A stretch of 64,000 bases of DNA from Microbispora corallina (GTDB lineage Bacteria; Actinomycetota; Actinomycetes; Streptosporangiales; Streptosporangiaceae), in assembly GCF_016863035.1 (NCBI RefSeq), contig NZ_BOOC01000032.1, positions 110,580 through 174,579 on the forward strand, given 5' to 3'. Both the position numbers and the translations under genes were made by a program. The notes beneath the pieces are model-generated. The model saw nothing but the letters and a program-made list of their open reading frames with translations. It was not told the origin of the DNA and made no database searches. Below, in pieces: positions 55,344-63,600 of the stretch; within the stretch, counting starts at the first letter, position 1; each line of letters opens with the position of its first letter.

Positions 55344-56306
55344 TCACTTCGTGACCGTGGACTGGATCTCGTCGACGACGACGGTCTGGGAGGTGGACAT
55401 GAGCGCCGGATCGGGCGCGAGGTTCACACCCCCGACGTTCGTGGCGATGTCCCAGACCTGCGTGACCGTGATCCGGTACGGCCCGCCGATGGAGGCGTGG
55501 CTGAACCGCACGGTGCACCCGGCGTCGGGGTCGGCGCCCTGGCTGAAGCGCGGGCAGGTGGCCCGGCCGTCCCGCACCTGGGCGCCGGGGTCGCTGACCG
55601 AGATGTCCACCCGCACCGGCGTCGCCGTGATCGTGGCCGACAGGTTCGTCCCCTCGACGTACGCGGTGACGTCGAGCTGCCCGACGCGCGGCGTGCTCAC
55701 CCACGTGGGCAGGCCGACGTAGCTGCGGTTCACGCCGTTCCTGGCGGGCGGGTTCAGCCGGAAGCGCGGTTTGGGCAGCGTGAGGTTGGCCCGGGCGATG
55801 AGGGCGAGGTCCATCGGGTCGATGATCTTGTCGCCCAGGGCGGCCGGCGGCTGCGCGCCGACGTAGATCCAGAAGGGGTCGGTGCTGACGTAGCAGTTCC
55901 AGCCGGCGTCCGTGCCGTCGTCGGTGAGGAACCAGAAGATCTTGCCGGGCTCGCCCTCGTGCTCCCTGATCTTGGCGAGCATCTCCTTCTGCCAGGCGGA
56001 CGCGCCGGCCTGGTCCTCCGGGCCCTGGTGGTGCCACACGAAGTAGACCCGCTGCACCCAGTCGAACATCTCGTCGTAGGTGTACTGCGGCTGGTACCAG
56101 CAGTGCGGCGGGTCGTAGTCGACCTGCACGCTGGGTTTGCCCCGGTAGCCCGAGCCCTTGATGTGGACGAGCGACTTCACGTACGCGTAGTAGCTGCCGT
56201 TCCCGTCGCCGCCTCCCCCGCCGCCGGGGTCGGCGTGCGCCGGGGCCGCGGCGACGAGCGTCGCGAGGACGGCGGCCGCCACCGCGAGGAACCTTCGTAT
56301 CGTCAT
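55344..56306 (-). CDS. Secreted Trp/Cys-rich protein, Tad operon 2
   Basis: 320 residues, ATGA overlap on the lipoprotein gene. Signal peptide FLAVAAAVLATLVAAAPAHA. The mature part has CWYQPQYTYDEMFDWV, VYFVWHHQGPE, WNCYVSTDPFWIYVGAQPP, LPKPRFRL and YVGLPTWVS in the same order as its paralogue 36876-37907, plus Cys in ATCPRF and AGCTVRF. It ends VVVDEIQSTVTK. Function unknown. It is the last gene of operon 2. Confidence 0.8.
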   Translation of the reverse strand: MTIRRFLAVAAAVLATLVAAAPAHADPGGGGGGDGNGSYYAYVKSLVHIKGSGYRGKPSVQVDYDPPHCWYQPQYTYDEMFDWVQRVYFVWHHQGPEDQAGASAWQKEMLAKIREHEGEPGKIFWFLTDDGTDAGWNCYVSTDPFWIYVGAQPPAALGDKIIDPMDLALIARANLTLPKPRFRLNPPARNGVNRSYVGLPTWVSTPRVGQLDVTAYVEGTNLSATITATPVRVDISVSDPGAQVRDGRATCPRFSQGADPDAGCTVRFSHASIGGPYRITVTQVWDIATNVGGVNLAPDPALMSTSQTVVVDEIQSTVTK

Positions 56307-57034
56307 CGGCACTCCCTGCCCGCGGGGCTCGTGACGGGGACGGACTGGTAGGCGCGGATCCGCCAGCCGCCCGCCTGCCCCGGGACCATCATGATCCGGA
56401 TCTTGTACCGCGATGTGTCGTGCTGCCCGAACGTCCAGCTCACCCGTCCGGTCGTGAGGTTCTTGGTGCCCGCGCGGGTCTCGTCTCCGCAGCCCGCCAG
56501 CGTGACTCCGCCGGCGTCCGCCGCGACCACCCGCACGTCGTGCGCGCGGACCACGCCGACCGGCCGGACGCCCTCGGCCCTCCATTCGCCCACGACCCGG
56601 GCGAACAGGCCGGTCCCGTAGGCCTCTGTGCCGGGGACGATGTACTGGAGGTAGCGCTCGTCGCGCCCCGCGGTGGTCACGGCGTACCACCACGCCCGCC
56701 AGAACTCCCCGAACGTCCGCACGGCCCCCGCCGCCTTCGCCGGCGCGCCCGACGTCGCCACGACGACCCTGAAATCACGCGGGAACGGGAAGGACGGCCG
56801 CCCCGTGCGTACGGGCGCCGGGGTCGCCGGGCCGGGGGTGCTCCCGCCCGTCGCGCCCGTCGGGGCGGGCACGGCCGAGACGGTCGCTCCGGCGGGCGGC
56901 GGCCGGTAGCCCTGGGACGGCCCGGGGGCGCACCCCGCCGCCAGCACCGCCATGAGCGCGGCCACCGGCGCCGCCGTCCCGCGGCCCGGCGGACGCCGGC
57001 GGACGCCGCGGGCGGGAGGCGGGTGGGGGGTCAC
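56303..57034 (-). CDS. Lipoprotein, Tad operon 2
   Basis: 243 residues from a GTG with GGAG upstream. Lipobox LAAGC at about 31-35, a Pro/Gly/Thr spacer, then an NTF2-like domain (AVRTFGEFWRAWWYAVTTAG, DVRVVAADAGGVTLAGCG) ending in GRECR. Paralogue of 37904-38560. Confidence 0.8.
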   Translation of the reverse strand: MTPHPPPARGVRRRPPGRGTAAPVAALMAVLAAGCAPGPSQGYRPPPAGATVSAVPAPTGATGGSTPGPATPAPVRTGRPSFPFPRDFRVVVATSGAPAKAAGAVRTFGEFWRAWWYAVTTAGRDERYLQYIVPGTEAYGTGLFARVVGEWRAEGVRPVGVVRAHDVRVVAADAGGVTLAGCGDETRAGTKNLTTGRVSWTFGQHDTSRYKIRIMMVPGQAGGWRIRAYQSVPVTSPAGRECR

Positions 57035-57045
57035 GGCGGGAGCTC

Positions 57046-59856
57046 CTATCCGGCGGCCCGGACGGGGGCGGGCAGGAGCTCCTCGATGAGCGCCTCGGTC
57101 TCGGGGACCAGCCGGCCCTGGTACGGGGAGGAGGCGGCCCGGCGGCGCAGGGTGGTGACCCAGTTCCGCAGGGTCGCCCCGTCACCGGTCGCGTGGGCCG
57201 CCCGCAGCAGCTCCCGCCACAGGCCCTCGTCCTCCTCCGACAGGCGCAGCCCGGCCTGCGCGGCCGTCATGGCGCCCCAGGCGTCGCCCGACTCCAGGCG
57301 CAGGCGCGACAGCCGGCGGGCGGCGTCCGACACCCGGGCCGAGGCCTCGTATACCAGGCCGTCGCCCGCCAGCCACAGGTAGCGGCCGGGCGGCCGGCCG
57401 TTCAGGAGCGGGCCGCGCACCATGTCGAGCGCCCGGGTCAGGTGCTCGGCCTCCCGCGCCGGCTCCGTCCTGGCCAGCCGCATCAGCTCGCGGAACGCCA
57501 GCCAGTCGACCCGCACCTCGGGGCCGAGGTGGAGCCGGCCGTCCTCGTCCGCGTACAGGTTGGACCGCCCGACGCTGTCGGCGCCCAGCCACTGCCGCGT
57601 CCGCTCGATCGCCGCGTCGCGCACCGACGCCTCGACGCCGCGCGGCCACAGCGCCCCGGCCAGCACCCGCGGGTGGACGCCGCCGGGATGGGTGGCCAGG
57701 TACGCCACCAGCTCGGCACACAGCGCCAGCCGCTCCTCCTCCAGCGGCCGCGGCGCGAGCACCTCCACGGACCCCAGCACCCGCACCTCCACGGCCGGGC
57801 GGAAATTCGGGTGGAGCTGCGCCGCCGCCGGCCCGGACGGCTCCGGGTCGTCCATGACCACCTCGTCCCGCCCGGCGCTGCGGAACAGCTCGATCACCTG
57901 CGCGTACTGCTGCTCCGGAAGGAGCTGGCCGCGCACCTCCAGCCCGAGCGCCCGCACCTCGGCCCGGCCGTCCGGTGACAGCTCCCAGGCCCACGACGAG
58001 CCGGGGACGTCGTCGCCCGCCACCAGGTAGCCGGAGGACAGCCGGGTCCCGGTCCTGGCGAGGTCGGCCAGCCGCGCCGCCTCATCGGGGGCCGGCGGCG
58101 TCGCGCTCAGCAGGTAGACGGGCATCCACGCCTCGCCGTACACCCCCCGGCACCGGCCGGTCAGCACCGAGTCGAGGCCGGACGCCGCCAGCGCCCGGCG
58201 CACGTCGTCGGTGCGCGCCTCCAGCTCCGGCAGGGCCTCGGCCAGCGTGGGGAAGACGCTGATCCGGTCAGGCGCGATCAGCGACAGCTCCGCGCCGAAC
58301 CCGACGAGGACCAGGCGCATGTGGTCCGACCAGCGGTTGGTCGCGAGCTCCACCGCCAGGGCGGCCAGCGCCGCGGCCACCACGTGCGGACGTCCGCGCA
58401 GGTTGATCAGGCCGTGCGCCGCCTCGAGGTCCACCAGCACGCGCCCCGCCTCGCTCGTGCCGAGCGAGACCAGCCCCGGGTACGGCGCCAGCACGTCGGG
58501 CAGATCGGGCAGCCGGTGCCCGTCCGCCGCCGTGAGCCGCCAGATCCGGCCGCCGTCGACCGCCGCCCAGGGCGCCGGGGCGTCCCGGTCGGCCGGGTGG
58601 ATCCACAGGTCGAGATGGGTCCGCGCGAGGAACGCCGCGAACACCGTCGGCGGCGTCCGGCCCTGCGCCGCGAGCGCCTGGCTGAGGTGGCGCAGCCCGA
58701 CGTCCAGCAGCCGCGACCCGTGCACGTCGGCCCCCAGCAGCAGGGCCATCTCGGCCAGGGCCGCGTCGCCCTCGGGATGCGGCAGCCGCCGCCCGAAGGC
58801 CCGGTTCCACAGCTGCGTCCGCCTGCGGCTGCCGAGAGCCGCCAGCAGCCCGGCCGCGGCGAGCGAGGCCGCCGCCAGGAAGTCCGGCCAGGCGGCCGCG
58901 ATGTCCGCCACCGGCGACTCCGGCGCCTGCTGGCGCCCGCGCTGCACATCCCGCACGTGCTCGCGGATGTCCTGCGTCATCTCCGGGTCGGCCGGACGGC
59001 CCGCCTGCTCCGCGTGGCCGCCGTCCGGAGTGGTCGCCCGGCCGCCGTCCACCTGGTCGTAGTGGGTGCGCCCGTCCAGCTCGGACGGCTTCCCCGGGTG
59101 GTCGTGCAGCGTGGCCGGCCGGTCCTCGTCGATCGGCACGACATGCACGTTGACCGCGTCGTCCGGCATGTCGAGCACCCAGCCCGGGCGGATCAGGTCC
59201 GCCATCTTCAGGCGGCTGCCGTCCGGCTGCTCCCGGTGCTCGTTGAGGTGGTAGATCTCCCGGTAGCGCCGGCCCTCGCCGAGGCACTTCTCCGCGATCT
59301 CCCACAGGCTCTCGTGGTGGCGCCCCTCCGGCGGCTGGACGACGTACACCTTCTTCGTCTTCTTGACCGGCGCGAGCACCTCCTTCTCCGGCGCGGGCGC
59401 CTTCTCGCGCACGTCCGACACCGTGTGCTGCGGCGCCGGCGGGGCGACCAGCGTGCTCACGACCGGCGCCACCACCGCCGTCGCCGTGAACAACAGCAGC
59501 GCCGCCGTCACCAGCCGGTGCGCGAGCGCCTGCGGCCCCCGCGCGAACGGCACCCGCGCCGGCACCCCCACCCTGCGGATCCCCGCCCACAGCTCGACCA
59601 GGACGCACGCCACCAGCTGCAGCCACGCCAGCCAGACGAGGATCGACAGCATGTCGAGAACGGTGCTGAGCCCCACCTCCTCGGTGAGCATGCTCAGCGA
59701 GAACCCGCCGTCCGGGATCGGCGACCCCAGGAACCGCCCCAGCGCGTACGGCACGCCCGCCAGCAACCCCGCGAGCGCCAGGATGGCCAGCACCCCGAAC
59801 GCGACGTCCGACGCCGTGCGCTGCGTCCTGATGTGCACGGCCTGCCGCGGTGACAT
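57046..59856 (-). CDS. Membrane LysM-SARP (BTAD) regulator, Tad operon 2
   Basis: 936 residues. Same architecture as 38689-41949: three membrane segments (about 18-40, 64-88, 115-137), LysM (VYVVQPPEGRHHESLWEIAE, MADLIRPGWVLDMP), a shorter linker, a fourth segment (PDFLAAASLAAAGLLAALG), and a cytoplasmic end with SARP-like winged helix (VRVLGSVEV, LVAYLATHPGGVHPRVLAGA) and BTAD helices. The LysM cores of the two proteins are almost the same. The linkers are not. Confidence 0.85.
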   Translation of the reverse strand: MSPRQAVHIRTQRTASDVAFGVLAILALAGLLAGVPYALGRFLGSPIPDGGFSLSMLTEEVGLSTVLDMLSILVWLAWLQLVACVLVELWAGIRRVGVPARVPFARGPQALAHRLVTAALLLFTATAVVAPVVSTLVAPPAPQHTVSDVREKAPAPEKEVLAPVKKTKKVYVVQPPEGRHHESLWEIAEKCLGEGRRYREIYHLNEHREQPDGSRLKMADLIRPGWVLDMPDDAVNVHVVPIDEDRPATLHDHPGKPSELDGRTHYDQVDGGRATTPDGGHAEQAGRPADPEMTQDIREHVRDVQRGRQQAPESPVADIAAAWPDFLAAASLAAAGLLAALGSRRRTQLWNRAFGRRLPHPEGDAALAEMALLLGADVHGSRLLDVGLRHLSQALAAQGRTPPTVFAAFLARTHLDLWIHPADRDAPAPWAAVDGGRIWRLTAADGHRLPDLPDVLAPYPGLVSLGTSEAGRVLVDLEAAHGLINLRGRPHVVAAALAALAVELATNRWSDHMRLVLVGFGAELSLIAPDRISVFPTLAEALPELEARTDDVRRALAASGLDSVLTGRCRGVYGEAWMPVYLLSATPPAPDEAARLADLARTGTRLSSGYLVAGDDVPGSSWAWELSPDGRAEVRALGLEVRGQLLPEQQYAQVIELFRSAGRDEVVMDDPEPSGPAAAQLHPNFRPAVEVRVLGSVEVLAPRPLEEERLALCAELVAYLATHPGGVHPRVLAGALWPRGVEASVRDAAIERTRQWLGADSVGRSNLYADEDGRLHLGPEVRVDWLAFRELMRLARTEPAREAEHLTRALDMVRGPLLNGRPPGRYLWLAGDGLVYEASARVSDAARRLSRLRLESGDAWGAMTAAQAGLRLSEEDEGLWRELLRAAHATGDGATLRNWVTTLRRRAASSPYQGRLVPETEALIEELLPAPVRAAG

Positions 59857-59860
59857 GCGG

Positions 59861-60298
59861 TCAGCCTCCCTGTCCCGTGTCCGGCCCGGCCGTCGCCTCC
59901 GCGTCCCGGGTGCCCCCCTGCACGCCGAACACAGCCAGGAAGTACGCCTGCCAGGGCAGCCTGACCCCCACCGTCACGTGCTGGTCGTCCGGCACCCGGC
60001 AGCTCAGCAGGACGACGTCCGCGTCCCCGTGCGCCGCCACGATCGCCCGCGCGGCCGCGCAGGCCGTCCCCGCGTCCGAGATCCGCACCACGCCCGTGCT
60101 CAGCAGATGGTCCTCGTCGATCGTGTCCGCCCCCGCCCGCGCCGCCTGCTCCGCGATGTCGGCCGCCCGCAGGTAGGCGTTCATCATCGACGACAGATCG
60201 ACCAGGATCCCCGCCAGGCCCAGACCCAGGAACGCGAACCCCACCATGAACACCGACAGCGAACCGCGCTCCCCGCGCGTCCTCCCCCGGGCCCTCAT
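59861..60298 (-). CDS. TadG-like pilus assembly protein, operon 2
   Basis: 145 residues. ERGSLSVFMVGFAFLGLGLA is one membrane helix close to the N-terminus, without the long Pro-rich leader of the operon 1 paralogue. Two Cys (TACAAARA and LSCRVPDD). ATGA overlap with tadE. Four bases separate its stop from the regulator start. Confidence 0.78.
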   Translation of the reverse strand: MRARGRTRGERGSLSVFMVGFAFLGLGLAGILVDLSSMMNAYLRAADIAEQAARAGADTIDEDHLLSTGVVRISDAGTACAAARAIVAAHGDADVVLLSCRVPDDQHVTVGVRLPWQAYFLAVFGVQGGTRDAEATAGPDTGQGG

Positions 60299-61053
60299 CC
60301 GATCCTCCGGAACCGCTCCAGCGGCACGACCGACGTGCTGCTCATGTGCAGCGTCGGCGCGAACCCGAAACCGCTCACCGACCCCAGGTCGACGTCGCAG
60401 CCCACCTCGACCCGCACGTTCCCGCCCTGCTCCCAGTCGCTGCCGCCGAGACTCACACTCGGGCCGCCCCGGCAGTCGAGCCCCGCCCGCGCCGCCCGCG
60501 CCGCCGCCTGCTGCGCCGAACCGAAGTCCCGCTGCACCGACGCCGCCCGCGCCGCGTCCCGCGCCGCACCGTCCACCTCGCCCTTCGCCTCCACGATCCG
60601 GCCCGCCCCCACGATGAACAGCAGAAACAGCAGGATGACCGGCGCCAGCACCACCGCCTCCACGGCCATCGAGCCCTGCTCCTGGCGCTCGCTCCGCTCG
60701 CGCGGGCTCGGGGCGCCCTTGAGGCCGTGTCTTCCCTCGTCGTTCGGAAGCTCGTCCCTCGCTTCCTCACTCCTCAGTCCAGACACGGCCGCGCCCCTCG
60801 CGTGTTCATGGCCGCGCCCCCGGCGCGGCAGGCTCGGGGCGCCCTTCTTGGCCGCGTCTTCCCTCGTCGCGCTCTGGTCGCTACGCTCCCGCGCGCTCCT
60901 CAGTCCAGACACGGCCGCGCCCCTCCCCTGTTCATGGCCGCGCCCCCGGCGCGGCAGGCTCGGGGCGCCCTTGAGGCCCCTCGCGTGCGGGGCGGGCGCC
61001 GTAGGGACCGGGCACGGGCCTGAGGTTGCGGCCCTCGGGCGCGGGGCGGTCAC
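60295..61053 (-). CDS. tadE: TadE-like pseudopilin with doubled repeat leader, operon 2
   Basis: 252 residues from the GTG at 61053 (GTGA overlap with the upstream stop). Leader of 127 residues: 27 of unique N-terminus, two 42-residue repeats (60847-60972 and 60721-60846), and a 16-residue truncated unit (KGAPSPRERSERQEQG). Then SMAVEAVVLAPVILLFLLF, with Glu at +5 of the prepilin site. The mature part is 125 residues, against 122 in operon 1, so only the leader has grown. Confidence 0.75.
   Translation of the reverse strand: MTAPRPRAATSGPCPVPTAPAPHARGLKGAPSLPRRGRGHEQGRGAAVSGLRSARERSDQSATREDAAKKGAPSLPRRGRGHEHARGAAVSGLRSEEARDELPNDEGRHGLKGAPSPRERSERQEQGSMAVEAVVLAPVILLFLLFIVGAGRIVEAKGEVDGAARDAARAASVQRDFGSAQQAAARAARAGLDCRGGPSVSLGGSDWEQGGNVRVEVGCDVDLGSVSGFGFAPTLHMSSTSVVPLERFRRIG
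60721..60846 (-). repeat. 126-bp in-frame leader repeat, operon 2 copy 2
   Basis: Diverged second unit (KGAPSLPRRGRGHEHARG...), exactly 126 bp from the first. The 3' half of the unit carries other codons (EEARDELPNDEGRHGL) but keeps frame and length. Confidence 0.85.
60847..60972 (-). repeat. 126-bp in-frame leader repeat, operon 2 copy 1
   Basis: KGAPSLPRRGRGHEQGRG... differs at 3 of 126 bases from the operon 1 unit at 43045-43170, while flanking coding DNA is much more diverged. It contains a perfect GCCGCGCC-CCC-GGCGCGGC hairpin. Confidence 0.88.
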
Positions 61054-61496
61054 TGGCAGTCTCCGGTGCCGTCGTCGGGGCGGAAGCACTCGATGGGACC
61101 GCCGGAGCGGGCGTTGATGGTGAAGGTCATGCCGGGCAGCAGCGGGACGGCCGCGGCGACGTCGCCGGTGACGGTGACGCCGCGCTGGTCGCCCACCTGC
61201 CAGGCGCGCACGGTCGGGTTCTCCAGCACCTTCTTCCCGATCAGCGCGACCCGCGCCCGCGCCTGCGCCTCGGCCGCCCGCTGCCAGTCGCCGGCGTTCG
61301 CGCCGACGCCGGCCGCCCGGGCCACCCGCGCGCCCGCCCGGGCCGCGCCGTCGGCGATCTGGCGCGCGTGGAACACCAGCGCGAGCTGCACGATCAGCAG
61401 CATGACGACGAGGACGACCGGCATGATGATGGCGAGCTCCACCGTGGACGCGCCCCTGTCAGGGGCCGCCCCGCGCCGGCTCGCCGTCACCCTCAC
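61050..61496 (-). CDS. Second TadE-like pseudopilin, operon 2
   Basis: 148 residues from the GTG at 61496, with GGGGAG six bases before. A frame start at 61532 would overlap flp. DRGASTVELAIIMPVVLVVM is the prepilin site (Glu at +5) and helix. It ends in GGPIECFRPDDGTGDCQ, identical to the operon 1 protein. Confidence 0.85.
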   Translation of the reverse strand: MRVTASRRGAAPDRGASTVELAIIMPVVLVVMLLIVQLALVFHARQIADGAARAGARVARAAGVGANAGDWQRAAEAQARARVALIGKKVLENPTVRAWQVGDQRGVTVTGDVAAAVPLLPGMTFTINARSGGPIECFRPDDGTGDCQ

Positions 61497-61509
61497 CGAT
61501 CGCTCCCCG

Positions 61510-61746
61510 TCAGTTCTGCCCGGTGCCGCCACCGCCGCCGAAGTTGCTGGAGATCTCGGCCGACTTGCTGCTCACGAGGCTCTGGATGAGCGTCGCCAGC
61601 GTGAGCGCGACCCCGGCGATGATGGCGGTGATGATGACCCACTCGACGGCGGAGGCGCCCCGCGACGGCGCCGTGCGGGCGCGCCGCACCCGGTCGGCCA
61701 GCAGCGCGCGGAGGTAGACGACGGCGGGATATTCGGACGGATTCAT
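61510..61746 (-). CDS. flp: Flp-type pilin, operon 2
   Basis: 78 residues. Leader ending in SRG, then ASAVEWVIITAIIAGVALTL, identical to the operon 1 pilin over the cleavage site and first 17 residues. It ends in NFGGGGGTGQN. Sixteen bases follow the tadC stop. Confidence 0.88.
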   Translation of the reverse strand: MNPSEYPAVVYLRALLADRVRRARTAPSRGASAVEWVIITAIIAGVALTLATLIQSLVSSKSAEISSNFGGGGGTGQN

Positions 61747-61762
61747 CGGCGTGATCCCCTTT

Positions 61763-62683
61763 TCATGAACCCAGCATTTTCATGGCGGCGGGAAAGCTCA
61801 GGAACACCAGGAAGCCGGCGCACAGCAGCAACTGCGCGACGAGCATCGACTGCGAACGCTCGCCTGCCTGGCCCTCGACCTCGGCGAGCTCCCGGCGGCG
61901 CATCGTCTCCGCCCGGGCCGCCAGCGACTGCCGCACCTTGGCGCCGTCCTCGGCGACCAGGCCGAGGGCCGACGACAGGTCGCGCAGCTCGTCGAGGTTG
62001 ACCTCCTCGCCGAGCTGGCCGAGGGCCTGCCACGGCGTGATGCCGACGATGCGGGCGTTCGCCAGGGCGTCCCTGATCCGCACCATCGCCCAGCCCTCGC
62101 CGAGCGAGGACGCCATCATGAGCGCCTCCGGGACGCCGCGCCCGCCCGCGAGGTTCATCGCGACGAGGTCGAGGAACGCCCCGACCGCGTGCCGGAAGTC
62201 CCGCCGCCTCGCGGCCGCGTCGCGCTTCACCTGCAGGTCCGGGAGCATGAAGAACACCCCCGCGACCAGCAGCGCCGACCACAGCGGCACGGTGAGGCTG
62301 ACGCTCCACCCCATCAGCGACATCCACGCGGCGAGGATGGGCGCGGCGAGCAGGCCGCAGGCGCCCAGCAGGCACTTGGTCGCGAGGAAGCCCTCGAACG
62401 ACCGCGCCAGCAGCGCGAGGTCGGCCCGGGTCGACCGCAGCTCCCAGCCGCGGGCGGCGTAGAACCTCTGGGCCGACTCGCCGAGCCGCTGCCGCAGCGG
62501 GCTCACGTGCTCGTCCGTCGTCACCAGGCTCACCCGCGACACGCCGTTGCCCTGCCGTACGGCGTCCATGGCCGACAGCCGGGCGGCGATGCCCGGACGG
62601 GCCGGGAACAGCGCGCGGACCAGCGCGAACAGGCCGAGGCCCATCAGCGCGCCCGCGAACAGGGCCGTCGAGACGCTCGTCAT
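61763..62683 (-). CDS. tadC: TadC-like platform protein, operon 2
   Basis: 306 residues from the ATG at 62683, overlapping the tadB stop (ATGA). T2SSF domain with FRHAVGAFLDLVAMNLAGGR and LGLVAEDGAKVRQSLAARAE, with four membrane helices. It lacks the 18-residue insertion of the operon 1 protein. Confidence 0.9.
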   Translation of the reverse strand: MTSVSTALFAGALMGLGLFALVRALFPARPGIAARLSAMDAVRQGNGVSRVSLVTTDEHVSPLRQRLGESAQRFYAARGWELRSTRADLALLARSFEGFLATKCLLGACGLLAAPILAAWMSLMGWSVSLTVPLWSALLVAGVFFMLPDLQVKRDAAARRRDFRHAVGAFLDLVAMNLAGGRGVPEALMMASSLGEGWAMVRIRDALANARIVGITPWQALGQLGEEVNLDELRDLSSALGLVAEDGAKVRQSLAARAETMRRRELAEVEGQAGERSQSMLVAQLLLCAGFLVFLSFPAAMKMLGS

Positions 62684-63600
62684 CGCGCGGGGACCTCCTG
62701 CTGGGCGTGGGCGCCGAACGAGTCGGGCACGGCCGCGGCCGGTACGGCGGTCCGGGCGAGCAGCCGCTCGGGCTTGTCGAACCGGGCCAGGCGGCGCATC
62801 CAGGCGAAGCCGGCGCCGAACAGCACCGCCACGACCATCAGCACGAGCTGACCGAGCAGGCCCTGGTACTCGGCGACGTACGACGGGTTGAAGACGATCA
62901 GGATGGCGGCGAAGCCGAGCGAGGCGCCCACGACGATCTGGACGCTGCGCCGGGTGGACCTGCGCTCGGCTTCGACCTTGCGGCGCACGTCGAGCTCCTC
63001 CCGGGCGGAGCCCGCGAGCGCCCCGAGCACCTCCCGCAGGCCCGGGCCGCGCAGCTTCGCGTTGAGGATGAGCGCCGCGATCACCAGGTCGGCCGAGGGG
63101 TCGGCGATGTCGTCGGCGAAGCGCTGCAGCGCGTCCGGCATCGCCATGCGCGTGTGCAGCCGGTCGACCAGCGCCCGCAGGTGGGGCTGGAGGACCGGCG
63201 CCGCCGCCCGTACGGACGCGGGGATGGCCTGCTCCAGGCCCGCAGCCCCGGCGATCGTGTCGCGCAGCGACTCGGTCCAGGCGGCGAGGGCCTCCAGGTT
63301 GTGCATGGCCCTGCGCTCCTCCGCGGCGCCGCCGGTCAGGCCGTGCCATCCGACCACCAGCAGCCCGGAGCCGATCGCGATGACCGGCCAGCGGGTGACG
63401 GCCAGCACGACGGCCGCCACCACCGCGGCCAGGCCGAGCCGGGCCGACAGCCGCCGCAGCCGCTGCCTGCGCTCCTCCGTGCGGCCGGGGGCGGCGGGCC
63501 GCGGCTCGACGCCGCGGGCGAACGCCCCGAGCAGGAACAGCCCTCCCCCGGCGGCCGCGCCGCCGACCAGGGCCAGCCCCACCAACGCGACGCCGTTCAC
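62680..63600 (-). CDS. tadB: TadB-like platform protein, operon 2
   Basis: 306 residues from the GTG at 63600, overlapping the tadA stop (GTGA). T2SSF domain (AAWTESLRDTIAGAAGLEQA, LRGPGLREVLGALAGSAREE). Operon 1 instead has a 34-bp gap and a GGGAGG site at this junction. Confidence 0.9.
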   Translation of the reverse strand: MNGVALVGLALVGGAAAGGGLFLLGAFARGVEPRPAAPGRTEERRQRLRRLSARLGLAAVVAAVVLAVTRWPVIAIGSGLLVVGWHGLTGGAAEERRAMHNLEALAAWTESLRDTIAGAAGLEQAIPASVRAAAPVLQPHLRALVDRLHTRMAMPDALQRFADDIADPSADLVIAALILNAKLRGPGLREVLGALAGSAREELDVRRKVEAERRSTRRSVQIVVGASLGFAAILIVFNPSYVAEYQGLLGQLVLMVVAVLFGAGFAWMRRLARFDKPERLLARTAVPAAAVPDSFGAHAQQEVPAR

